A stretch of DNA of 64,000 nt from assembly GCA_963770645.1 (NCBI GenBank), contig CAVYQL010000003.1, positions 186,001 through 250,000 of the forward strand, in the 5' to 3' direction. How positions within the stretch are numbered: position 1 is the stretch's first letter; each line of letters begins with the position of its first letter. A model generated the notes under the pieces. It saw only the letters and a program-made list of their open reading frames with translations, had not been told where the DNA came from and did no database searches. Source of the DNA: Bog-473 sp963770645. GTDB taxonomy: Bacteria; Actinomycetota; Acidimicrobiia; Acidimicrobiales; RAAP-2. The position numbers were made by a program, and so were the translations under genes. Shown piece after piece: positions 35,572 to 43,676 of the stretch.

Positions 35572-38217
35572 TCAGACCGTTACAACAGGCGACGACGCCA
35601 GCGCGACTAGAGTCCCCGAGCCTGTCGCGGCCTCAGAGGCCGCGAAAGTGTACGAACCTGAGGTGCTCGGCGCGACGGCTCCAGGCCCGCCACCCGCTTT
35701 CGATCCGTAGGTGATTGTGCAGGTCTGCGACGCAGCGAGTGTGACTCCTGTGAGCTTGATGGTCCTCCCCACTAGGCCAACGGTTCCACAGGTCGAAGTG
35801 ACGTAGCCGGCTGCAGTCGTTTTGGTCGACGGAGCATCCGGCCACCCGCCCGGCACCGCCAACTCCAAGACACCACTGCTGACGCCCCCGGAGCCAGCAG
35901 TGTAGGTGAAGAAGAGGGAGTTGCCCTTTGAGCTAGGGCTGAGCGTCGTCGGGGAGACGGTCATGGTCCCGGCGCCATTCGCTGCACCAGTGACGGTGAC
36001 AACAGGAGAGGACGGAAGCGCAGTCAACGTCCCCGTCGAGGTCGCAGCCTCGGAGGCGGTAAAGGTGTACGGGCCGGTGGTGGTGGGCGCGACCATCCCC
36101 GGTCCTCCCCCTGCCGTCGACCCGTAGGCGATGGTGCACGTCTGCCCCGCCGAGAGCGTGACCCCGGTGACCTTGACATCTCGCCCCGCGGCGCCGGCAC
36201 TGCCACACGTCGATGTGACAGACCCAGACGCAGTCGCGGTGGTCGAGGGAGCGTCGGGGAACGCGGAGGGCACTGCCACCTCGAGGGTGCCGCCGCTGAG
36301 GCCCCCCGACCCGGCGGTGTAGGTGAAGTTCAACGTGTTGCCCGTGGACCCGGGTATGAGGGTTGTCGGGTACACGACCATCGTCTGCGATCCGACGCTG
36401 AGACACCCCGCACACGTCATCGCCTCGTCCTGAGGCGAGCCCGGCTCGATGACGGTGATATTCGTGTCTTGGGGCAGCGCTTCGGGCCCAGTCGTCAAGG
36501 GAAAGGTGAGTTTCGTCGACGACAGCACTGTGGCAGGGTGCCCGCCACCCACGCCTGTGCCAGAGATGAACACCTCAGCTGGGGCGGTGAAGCCGCTGCC
36601 GGTCAAGGTGATCGTCTCGGTTTGCCCGTCCGCGATGGTGCTGGGACTGACCGAGGTGATGGCCGGTCCGGGCGTGGTGATCTCATAATCCGTCACGCCG
36701 AACCCGTTGCTCCCCGCCAATATCAGGTCGTTGTTGTCGAAGACTGGCTCGGAGAAGAGGAAGCTCGCAGGGGTGGCGATGTGCTCGAGGATCTGGCCGG
36801 TGGAGGCGCTCAAAAGGTAGAAGCCCATGTCGTTGGTGGTGTCGGCGGCATAGACGCCACAGGCCACCACCTCCGAGCCGTCTTCGGAGCACGAGCCGAT
36901 CACCGGACCGGGGAGTCCGGTCTCCCAATTCGCCTGGCCGGTCGCAGGGTTGAGTGATTGGACAGAGCCCAAGTAGGCGGTGCCATTGATGGTTGTATTC
37001 GTACCACCTCCCTCGATCAAGTTCGTCCCGTTCCAGATCGCCGCCGCGTTGCATTCGTGGCTGGCACCGGCTGCTCCCATCGAGTGCTGCCACACTGGAC
37101 CGGCCGCGAGATCAGCCTGGGCAAGGGCGGAGTAATAGCCGTTCTTGTCGCACGATCCCACCATCGGTGTCGACACGCCACCAATGTCGGCGGTGAAGAG
37201 CGTCGGCGAGCTGGCCATGTCGCAGTCACCACACGACTCACTCTTGGGGACCTGCCAATGGTCGAGCACGCTGAGCGTGGAACCGCTCAAGTGCACCATC
37301 GACTGGTCATAGAGCGGTCCCGGCGGCGGACCGAAGTTCGTGCAGCCGCATTCTTGTTCGCTCCCCGGTTCGTTCCCGGTGGTGACGATGATGGATCCAT
37401 TAGCAAGTGCGGCCGGGCTGGACCAGATGTCCCCTCCCACGTCGCCCGACGGCGCCGTCTCGAAATACGCGGTCTGGGCACCGGTCTCTTGGTTGAAGGC
37501 GATCAGTCCCCCCTTGACCACCGGAAGGTCGCACCACGAGGCGATTCCGACGTAGACGGTGCCCTTGACGACCAGCGGTGAGGACCAGTCGTAGTAGTCG
37601 TCGATCGTCGTCGAGGGCGTGTCGATGGTCGCCTGCCAGATGGTGGCCCCGGTTGCCGCGTTCAACGCGTACAAGATGCCGTCGGCACCATTGACGTAGA
37701 CGGTCAACGTCCCAGTATCGGGATCAGGAGCCACCGTCGCCGTGGCGATGATGCCCTGGGGTTTGGCCCCGCAGAGGCCATCGGGCTTGGGTTTGTCCAC
37801 CCCGAGGAAGTCTGACCACAAGACTTTCTGAGTAGCCTCGCTCACGGCGTAGAAGGAGCCGTCCTCCACTCCCACGTAGAAGACCCCGTTGTCGACGACC
37901 GGAGTGGCCATGATCGCGTTGGATGCCCCGCTCACGGTCGAGGCCGGGGGCTCCCACCTCCACACCGGCTGGAGATTGCCGGCCGAGACTCCCGATGTGG
38001 TGATGGACGTAGCAGACGGCACGTAGGAGTTGTGGCTCGGGCCGTTCAGGTAGGACGTCCAGTCCGTGCTTGAGGCACTGGCAGATCCTGGAGTCAGAAC
38101 GGCGATGGTTGTGGTCAGCGAGACCAGAAGGGCCGCCAGCCACGCGATGGCGACGAGGCGCATCTGGCCGCGCTTCGAATTTCTGTTGCTCCCCCGTACC
38201 GATACGCGCAGAGACAC
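35572..38217 (-). CDS. Secreted PQQ-like propeller protein with IPT and duplicated C-terminal modules
   Basis: The protein has 881 residues from GTG 38217, chosen because GAGGAG lies seven nt upstream; ATG 38163 is an alternative. A signal peptide (WLAALLVSLTTTIAVLTPGSASA) leads to a PQQ/BamB-like beta-propeller of about 480 residues (VVDNGVFYVGVEDGSFYAV, NGADGILYALNAATGATIW, WSSPLVVKGTVYVGIAS). An IPT/TIG domain follows (ITSVSPSTIADGQTETITLTGSGF). Two tandem modules of about 130 residues start TMVVYPTTLIPGSTGN and TMTVSPTTLSPSSKGN, each with one Cys pair. The protein ends exactly at a module end. Probably cell-surface; enzymatic activity is not evident. Confidence 0.82.
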   Translation of the reverse strand: MSLRVSVRGSNRNSKRGQMRLVAIAWLAALLVSLTTTIAVLTPGSASASSTDWTSYLNGPSHNSYVPSATSITTSGVSAGNLQPVWRWEPPASTVSGASNAIMATPVVDNGVFYVGVEDGSFYAVSEATQKVLWSDFLGVDKPKPDGLCGAKPQGIIATATVAPDPDTGTLTVYVNGADGILYALNAATGATIWQATIDTPSTTIDDYYDWSSPLVVKGTVYVGIASWCDLPVVKGGLIAFNQETGAQTAYFETAPSGDVGGDIWSSPAALANGSIIVTTGNEPGSEQECGCTNFGPPPGPLYDQSMVHLSGSTLSVLDHWQVPKSESCGDCDMASSPTLFTADIGGVSTPMVGSCDKNGYYSALAQADLAAGPVWQHSMGAAGASHECNAAAIWNGTNLIEGGGTNTTINGTAYLGSVQSLNPATGQANWETGLPGPVIGSCSEDGSEVVACGVYAADTTNDMGFYLLSASTGQILEHIATPASFLFSEPVFDNNDLILAGSNGFGVTDYEITTPGPAITSVSPSTIADGQTETITLTGSGFTAPAEVFISGTGVGGGHPATVLSSTKLTFPLTTGPEALPQDTNITVIEPGSPQDEAMTCAGCLSVGSQTMVVYPTTLIPGSTGNTLNFTYTAGSGGLSGGTLEVAVPSAFPDAPSTTATASGSVTSTCGSAGAAGRDVKVTGVTLSAGQTCTIAYGSTAGGGPGMVAPTTTGPYTFTASEAATSTGTLTALPSSPVVTVTGAANGAGTMTVSPTTLSPSSKGNSLFFTYTAGSGGVSSGVLELAVPGGWPDAPSTKTTAAGYVTSTCGTVGLVGRTIKLTGVTLAASQTCTITYGSKAGGGPGAVAPSTSGSYTFAASEAATGSGTLVALASSPVVTV

Positions 38218-38536
38218 TGAACTACTCCTCGCCCCGATGGAAAAACTGGCCCAGCGTCTTGAAGCAGGAAAACCGCCTCGGCGCCGACTGCTACTGCCAC
38301 ATTGAGATGACGTCGGTGCAGAACAAATACATATCGGCTCCCACGAGCTTCGCCACATGGGACTGGATTGAACTGAACGACCTGTCTACCTGGCATTTCG
38401 TCCCCACACGAAGCGGCGGCCCGATTCGCTGGCTACCCGGCTGGCTCCAAGCGATGACGGCTCATCGGATCCTGGCGGGGTCGCGCCCCTGACCAGGATC
38501 ACCCTGGGCGCGACGAAGGTGCCTCAAGCTTGAGGT

Positions 38537-39395
38537 GTGACCCAACAACCAAGAAGCACCTTCGTTCTTCGCGACCATAGCGAGATACTCGGGGCACTCG
38601 TCGGCCTCAAAGACGTGGTCGTCTTGCACTACGAACGCCGTGGACCCGACGTCGAACTGGCGATCGAGCAGCTGATCCGCCAACCGGTGCGCTGCCCGAG
38701 CTGTTCGGAGCTGGCCCAGGTCAAGGAACGTCCGGTCGTGACCTACATCGACCTGCCCGTCTATGGCACCTCCATGCGCCTGGGGTGGAAGAAGCACCGG
38801 ATGCGCTGCGTGAACGTTCGCTGCACGAAGCGTTCCTGGGTGCTGCGCGACCACCGCATCGCGGCCAAGAACTGCCTGCTGACGACGCGCGCGGCCAAAT
38901 GGGCGACGGTCCAGGTCGGCGACGGGCGCACGGTCAAGGAGGTGGCCGACGAGCTCGCCTGTGATTGGCACACGGTCAACGACGCCGTGACCACCTATGG
39001 CAGCGCCCTCTTAGAGGCGGACCGCAAGCGGCTGAACAAGACGAGCGCCATCGGTCTCGACGAGACCTCCTTCGTGCGCGTGGGGCGGAATCGGAGCGAC
39101 TACGCCACGACGGTGGCCGACGTCGAACACCACCAGATCCTCGACATCTTGCCCAGTCGCAACTACGTGGACGTGGCCGCTTGGATCGACAAGCAGCCCA
39201 AGTCCTGGAAGGAGCGCATCGAATACGGGGCGCTCGACATGTCGGCCATCTATGGCGCCGTCTACAGCGTGCTCTTGCCCAAAGCGGCCCAGGTGGTCGA
39301 CCCCTTCCACGTGATCAGCCTGGCGAATCGATCCCTCGACGCCATCAGACGCCGGGTCCAGATCGAACAACTCGGACACCGGGGCCGACGCGACG
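38537..39395 (+). pseudogene. ISL3 transposase, 5' part
   Basis: This is the N-terminal 286 residues. The zinc-finger region CPSC...RMRCVNVRC is followed by the helix-turn-helix TVKEVADELACDWHTVNDAV and the first two DDE acidic sites, GLDETSF and VVDPFHVI. It is cut after GRRD by the IS3-family insertion at 39396. Joined to 40696-41153 it gives one unbroken 438-residue frame, so nothing but the insertion damaged it. Confidence 0.92.
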
Positions 39396-39435
39396 TGGGC
39401 TTGATCCGGTTCGACGGACAGGTTGCTTGTGTTGA

Positions 39436-40323
39436 TTATGCCGCCTGACGGTCGGCGTTGAGGTGGACAGCCTCGTATTCCGCGGGGCTGAGATAGCCGA
39501 GCGTGGAGTGCAGCCGGCGCGTGTTGTACCAACCTTCGATGTACTCGAAGACGGCACGTCGTAATCCGGTTCGCGTCGGCCATGCTCTGGTCTCGATGAG
39601 TTCGCGCTTGATGGTCGCAAAGAACGACTCGGCGACCGCGTTGTCCCAGCACTCGCCCTTGCGGCCGACCGAGAGCACGACGCCGTTGGCCCGGGCCAGC
39701 TCGGCGAAGTCGCCACTCGTGTATTGACAGCCTCTGTCCGAGTGGAAGATGACGCCTTCCTCAGGCGCGCGGTGTTCGAACGCCATGGTGAGAGCGTCTT
39801 CGACGAGCTCGGTGCGCATGTGGTCGGCCAACGCCCAGCCAACGACGCGACGGCTGGCCAGGTCGATGACTGTCGCAAGGTAGGCCCAGCCCTCCCACGT
39901 CGAGATGTAGGTGATGTCGCCGACGTAGCGGCGATCTATCTCTGTGCTCGGTCCGAAGTGCCGTTGAATCAGGTCGAGGGCCGCCTCGGCGTCGGGGTTG
40001 GCCACGGTGGTCTTGCGCCAGCGCTTCTTGCAGCGGCCCTCGAGGCCGGCTTGACGCATGAGTCTCGTCACCTTGCGTTTCCCGCAGGCGATGTGGCGAT
40101 GGAGCAGCTCCTTGTGGACGCGCGGGGCGCCGTAGGTGCGCTTGGACTCGGCGTGGATCTCTTTGATCTTCTCGGTCAACTCGGCGTCGGTGAGCTCTCG
40201 GGCCGAGGGGACGTCCTTTTTGCGCTCGTAGTAGGCGGACTTGGAGACCTCGAACATGTCACAGCAGTGCTTGACGCTGTGACCTGCAACTTCCTCCGCC
40301 TCGATGAAGGGGTCCATCTTCAC
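39436..40323 (-). CDS. IS3-family transposase OrfB (DDE domain)
   Basis: The protein has about 295 residues from GTG 40323, in a GTGA overlap with the orfA stop; ATG 40317 also fits. The HTH_21 region (ELTEKIKEIHAESKRTYGAPRVHKEL) is followed by an rve integrase core with DITYIST, FHSDRGCQYTS and AESFFATIKREL, giving the D, D, E triad. In this family OrfB is often made as an OrfA-B fusion by -1 slippage; here start-stop coupling is the visible option. Confidence 0.93.
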   Translation of the reverse strand: MKMDPFIEAEEVAGHSVKHCCDMFEVSKSAYYERKKDVPSARELTDAELTEKIKEIHAESKRTYGAPRVHKELLHRHIACGKRKVTRLMRQAGLEGRCKKRWRKTTVANPDAEAALDLIQRHFGPSTEIDRRYVGDITYISTWEGWAYLATVIDLASRRVVGWALADHMRTELVEDALTMAFEHRAPEEGVIFHSDRGCQYTSGDFAELARANGVVLSVGRKGECWDNAVAESFFATIKRELIETRAWPTRTGLRRAVFEYIEGWYNTRRLHSTLGYLSPAEYEAVHLNADRQAA

Positions 40324-40637
40324 CGGGTCTCCTGAGCGAAGAAAGCCGTTGCTCGCTTGAGTAGGTCGACATCGGCCTGGAGCCGGCGGTTCTCCCGGCG
40401 CAGCCGACTGAGTTCTTCGCGCTCCTCGGTGGTCAGGCCCGGACGCTCGCCGGCGTCGATCTCGGCTTGTTTCACCCAGGTGCGCACGTTCGACTCGGTC
40501 AGATCGAAGTCCTGGGCCACCTGGCCGATGCTGCGATCGCCGCGCCGGCACAGCTCGACGATCTCAGCCTTGAACTCCGGCGTGAACGAGCGACGTGGAC
40601 GCTGCTTCCTCTTCTCCACGGTCTCCATTTTTGACAT
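40320..40637 (-). CDS. IS3-family transposase OrfA
   Basis: The protein has 105 residues. A helix-turn-helix of the HTH_Tnp_1 type (RRSFTPEFKAEIVELCRRGDRSIGQVAQDFDLTESNVRTWVKQ) is followed by a leucine zipper-like coil (EEREELSRLRRENRRLQADVDLLKRATAFF). It binds the element's ends. Its stop overlaps the orfB start. Confidence 0.93.
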   Translation of the reverse strand: MSKMETVEKRKQRPRRSFTPEFKAEIVELCRRGDRSIGQVAQDFDLTESNVRTWVKQAEIDAGERPGLTTEEREELSRLRRENRRLQADVDLLKRATAFFAQETR

Positions 40638-40695
40638 CCTTTCTGGGGCTCTGCCCCTGATGGTGGATGTCCGTCAAACCGGAGGAAGCCCAACG

Positions 40696-41153
40696 ATCCT
40701 CTCTATCGAGCCCGACGCTTGTTGCTGATGGGCGAGGAGAAACTGAGCGACGAGGCGACCGAGCGCCTGAGTTCCCTCCTCGAACTGGGCGACCCCGGCG
40801 CCGAGGTGGCCATCGCCTATCGCGTGAAAGAGCGCCTACGCGACTTCTATCGCTGCCGCGACCTCGACGAGGCCGAGGCGATGCTTCTCGAGCTCCAGAC
40901 ACACTGCACCAAGAAGGCCATGCCACCCGAGATCCGCCGCCTCGGTCGCACCATCAAGAACTGGTTCGACAAGATCGTCAACTACCACCTGGCCCGGGTC
41001 TCCAACGGACCCACCGAAGCGCTCAACAACCTGATCAAGCGGATCAAACGCATCGGCTTCGGCTTCCGCAACTTCGAGAACTACCGGATTCGAGCCTTGC
41101 TTTACGCCGGCAAGCCGAACTGGCGCGTGCTCGGTTCGATCGTCGTCCGGTGA
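40696..41153 (+). pseudogene. ISL3 transposase, 3' part
   Basis: The remaining C-terminal 151 residues begin ATCCTCTCTAT, completing D-P-L-Y-R-A-R-R after the junction. The helical insertion and the last catalytic region SNGPTEALNNLIKRIKRIGFGFRNFENYRIRALL hold the final acidic residue. Without the 5' part it has no natural start, though an internal TTG or ATG at about 40719-40728 could be used. Confidence 0.9.
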
Positions 41154-41242
41154 GCAGGCAGACCCCGCCAGATTCCGAAGAACCGCGATGACAAGGTCGA
41201 TCCTGGAGTGGTTCGCGATATGACCGCTTGAACCGCATCTAG

Positions 41243-41317
41243 TCGGGCTGCCGGGATTTGAACCCGGGACCTCTTGACCCCCAGTCAAGCGCGCTAACCA
41301 AGCTGCGCCACAGCCCG
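41243..41317 (-). tRNA. tRNA-Pro (anticodon GGG)
   Basis: 75 nt, with a 7-bp acceptor stem CGGGCTG/CAGCCCG and discriminator A. The anticodon stem CTTGA/TCAAG holds loop CTGGGGG, giving anticodon GGG. The T-arm CCGGG-TTCAAAT-CCCGG and D-arm GCGC...GCGC are normal. CCA is not encoded. It lies 51 bp beyond the ISL3 target duplication and has a partial copy at 43438-43477. Confidence 0.97.
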
Positions 41318-41443
41318 TTCCTGCTCAGAGCCCCAAATTTGCCTGAGGCTTCGATCCGGAAAATGGTCGTTTGCTAACGCCTTGCTAACAAGGGTCATCA
41401 AGCGACCATCGCAGAGGCTACTCAGTTCGGCTGGACCACTCTC

Positions 41444-41740
41444 CTACGCCACCTGCTTCCGCAGCTCCCGCCGGCCGCGTTCGGACTTCGCCGCCCAGAT
41501 CCCCTGCGCCGTGACATCCGCCAGCGCCGCCCCGAGGCATTCCTCCTGGACGTCGCACCCGGCACAGATGGCCTTGGCGTGCTCTGTCGACTGGCGACGC
41601 TCCGGGAAGAACAGGTCGGTCGAGGCGCCTTTGCAATTCGCCCTGCGGTGCCACGCCCGCCGGTGAACGAGGTCGGACAGGATCCCTTCGACATCGGGCG
41701 CATCCGGCGCCATCAGCCACTCGACCTCGTGCTGTTCCAT
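41444..41740 (-). CDS. WhiB-family iron-sulfur regulator
   Basis: The protein has 98 residues. The four cluster cysteines are Cys36 (NCKG), Cys59, Cys62 and Cys68 (ICAGCDVQEEC), followed by the GIWAAKS turn and a basic C-terminal tail (SERGRRELRKQ). WhiB proteins carry a 4Fe-4S cluster, sense O2 or NO and usually act with the major sigma factor. They are restricted to Actinobacteria and their phages. The regulon is unknown. It lies between the tRNA and its fragment. Confidence 0.93.
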   Translation of the reverse strand: MEQHEVEWLMAPDAPDVEGILSDLVHRRAWHRRANCKGASTDLFFPERRQSTEHAKAICAGCDVQEECLGAALADVTAQGIWAAKSERGRRELRKQVA

Positions 41741-41797
41741 GCGGAGTTCAACGGTACGGCTCGGGTGTTCGGAACTGGGTGATGGTTGACTGGCGGC

Positions 41798-42031
41798 GTG
41801 ACCTCCACGCCTCGCCCTGGCGACCGCCACCCCGGCTTCATCGCCGAGCCAGGTCGCTGCTGGGCTTTCGTCAACTCCAAGCAACTCCAGGCCACGCACT
41901 GCGCCGAGACGTGGTCGTGGACAGGCAGGTGGTTCGCCCCTCGAGGCGACCGGTGGTGGCGGGTGTGGAGCTGCCCGGAGCACCTCGAGGGGCTGACGGG
42001 ACTGAGGGAGTTCGGGCGCTCTCAGTCGTAG
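41798..42031 (+). CDS. Small Trp- and Cys-rich hypothetical protein
   Basis: The protein has 77 residues from GTG 41798. The core RCWAFVNSKQLQATHCAETWSWTGRWFAPRGDRWWRVWSCPEHLEGL has three Cys and several His, a possible zinc site. It is divergent from whiB by about 57 bp and overlaps the convergent exported gene by 10 bp. Not recognised. Composition argues for a real protein. Confidence 0.5.
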   Translation: MTSTPRPGDRHPGFIAEPGRCWAFVNSKQLQATHCAETWSWTGRWFAPRGDRWWRVWSCPEHLEGLTGLREFGRSQS

Positions 42032-42609
42032 AGGTTGTACGTCACCGTCCAGATGCCCAGCCCACCCCCATCTTCTGCATAGACGAAGCTCTGCACCTTG
42101 TGTTTCCCGGCGGCAACGCCCGACTCCTCGCTGGTCCATGTGCCGCCGACATAGTTCCCATCGGTCGGCAGCTCCGTCAGGAATGGCGCTCCAAAACCGG
42201 TGACCGTACCGTCGAGCTCCCACGCGGTGGCAATTTGGTTGCCGGTAGTGGAATTGCCACCCACATTGACGCTGATGGTGTCCGTGATGGTGCAGGTCTG
42301 ACCAGCGGGGCACGTCAATTTGTTGACACTGTCGAGAGCCGTAAGGGTGCCGGGTGAGAGGGCTGCGCCACCGCCCGAGCCCGACTCGATGTACGTTCCT
42401 ATGAGAGTTTGCTCTTTCGCTCGGGGCGAGTCCGTAATCACCGCTGGAACGTTCGTCTCGGCCCCCGGCGTCAGAGCGGCCGGCCCATGGTTCGCGCCAG
42501 CAGCGAACACTTCACTTCCCATCCCAGTGGCGCCTAATGCAACCACAGCCGAAACCGCGATTGTCGACGCGCCAACCAGTGACCGGAATCGCCAACTCTT
42601 CGTATTCAT
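42022..42609 (-). CDS. Exported protein of unknown function
   Basis: The protein has 195 residues with a signal peptide (LVGASTIAVSAVVALGATGMGSEVFA). The mature part is a beta-rich single domain with one Cys pair (LTCPAGQTCTITDTISVNVGGNSTTGNQIATAWELDG) and a Tyr/Asp tail. The CPAGQTCTITDT segment resembles the modules of the 35572-38217 protein only in its Cys spacing. Function unknown. Confidence 0.7.
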   Translation of the reverse strand: MNTKSWRFRSLVGASTIAVSAVVALGATGMGSEVFAAGANHGPAALTPGAETNVPAVITDSPRAKEQTLIGTYIESGSGGGAALSPGTLTALDSVNKLTCPAGQTCTITDTISVNVGGNSTTGNQIATAWELDGTVTGFGAPFLTELPTDGNYVGGTWTSEESGVAAGKHKVQSFVYAEDGGGLGIWTVTYNLYD

Positions 42610-43028
42610 ACTGTTCTCCTTTGCTCTGCCCGCCGGCTGTTGTTCTGGCCAGTCAAGTGCAAAATCAATGGCAGTTGCTCGAAGAGTCTTCGATTAGAAG
42701 GTGAACCTCGCGAACGATCGGTGAATATCAGCGCCTGATAGTCCCTACAGCAGGGTCGTCCGGGCGGATTAACGCTCCGTGAACAGGAGCCATTCCCCTC
42801 TAATCCGCTCTAGGCGCCTAGTAAGACGGCTCCGAGCAACGAACACACTGAACCCGCCCCGTCCTCTGACTCCCCGAGGAGGCGGGGTCGGTTCGCGTTC
42901 AGAGGAACCCCGCTGCTCGACGCGTACTCGACGGTCTTCGAGTCAGCGACGAGTTTGAAGCGCCCCGCCACCTTCGGCCTGGCGGCGCTTGTCGGCACCG
43001 GCGAGCGGCTGAGCGCAGCCCTTCTCGG
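42610..43028. other. Noncoding, terminator at 42850-42893
   Basis: About 420 bases. The left end must hold the promoter of the exported gene at 42609. A hairpin with arms AACCCGCCCCGTCCTC and GAGGAGGCGGGGTCGGTT (small internal bulges) lies at about 42850-42893 and should end transcription from the gene at 43029-43277. Nothing else found. Confidence 0.5.
42850..42893 (-). terminator. Terminator-like hairpin
   Basis: The arms CCCCG-TCCTC and GAGGA-GGCGGGG are extended by AACC/GGTT around a 9-nt loop. It is placed downstream of the minus-strand gene that stops at 43029. Confidence 0.5.
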
Positions 43029-43277
43029 CTAGGACGGCAGCAGATGGACGTGTTCCCACCGCCAGTCCCAATCGCGGTCGTGATCGACTTCTGACACGTA
43101 GGCATAGTCGCGATGACCTCCGAACATGCCGGCCGCCATCGCCCTGTTGAGGTCTTCGTGCACGCCCTGACGTTGGGCCCGCGTGACGGCGAGGCCTTCG
43201 ATGATCTCGTCGCTCGAGCAGTCCTCATGATCGCGAACGAACGCCACGATCGCCTCGGTGTAATCGCCCTCTGCCAT
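43029..43277 (-). CDS. Hypothetical small winged-helix-like protein
   Basis: The protein has 82 residues. YTEAIVAFVRDHEDCSSDEIIEGLAVTRAQRQGVHEDLNRAMAAGMF reads as helix-turn-helix-helix, followed by an acidic, Trp-rich strand (DHDRDWDWRWEHVHLLPS). A DNA-binding role is possible but unproven. Lies between whiB and the tRNA fragment. Confidence 0.55.
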   Translation of the reverse strand: MAEGDYTEAIVAFVRDHEDCSSDEIIEGLAVTRAQRQGVHEDLNRAMAAGMFGGHRDYAYVSEVDHDRDWDWRWEHVHLLPS

Positions 43278-43437
43278 AAGCCCGGCACGCTGTCACTTTG
43301 TCAACGGATCTGTCAACGGAACTCGAACAGAGAGGGTCCGATAGGCACAGTCCAGAGCCGACGAAGGGACCGCCGAAAGCGCAGCCAAGCTGGCAGTACG
43401 CGAGACGGACCGACGAGAGCCGACGAACGAAACCGGC

Positions 43438-43477
43438 CCCCCAGTCAAGCGCGCGAACCAAGCTGCGCCACAGCCCG
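43438..43477 (-). repeat. Fragment of tRNA-Pro (5' half), possible attachment-site remnant
   Basis: 40 bases identical to 41278-41317 except one (T to G at 43455). It covers the acceptor 5' strand, D-arm and anticodon loop of tRNA-Pro(GGG), in the same orientation and exactly 2160 bp away. The T-arm and 3' end are missing, so it is not a tRNA. No promoter or other gene covers 43278-43676. Confidence 0.85.
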
Positions 43478-43676
43478 CGTGCCGTTGTGAATCGAGAACC
43501 TGCCCGCCAGACCCGGCACGACCGGCAGATGATGGTGCTCCAGTCCTCTCAGAGACCCGCTTCGTCCCATGCCGCGACAACACTGAGGGACCGGGCTGCG
43601 TTTTCCCTGGACCGCAGGCACGAAGTTCACGAAGATTCCGCTCAAGGGGGGCGGGGCAGCGTCCGAGATAGTCAAG

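Larger units (their letters stand above)
39396..40692 (-). mobile_element. IS3-family insertion sequence
   Basis: 1297 bp, bounded by 25-bp inverted repeats (39396-39420, 40668-40692; 22 matches) that begin TGGGCTT and end ...CCA, the 5'-TG/CA-3' rule of the family. A 3-bp duplication ACG flanks it (39393-39395, 40693-40695). It carries intact orfA and orfB on the minus strand. Both ends and frames are undamaged, so it is recent and possibly still active. Confidence 0.93.
38459..41184 (+). mobile_element. ISL3-family insertion sequence, interrupted by an IS3-family element
   Basis: The 24-bp terminal inverted repeats 38459-38482 and 41161-41184 match at 20 positions and start GGCTCATC / GGTTCTTC, as ISL3 ends do. 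An exact 8-bp target duplication GCGATGAC flanks them (38451-38458, 41185-41192). Removing the nested element and one copy of its 3-bp duplication leaves a 1426-bp IS with one full-length transposase frame. The element is therefore inactive in itself. Confidence 0.9.
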
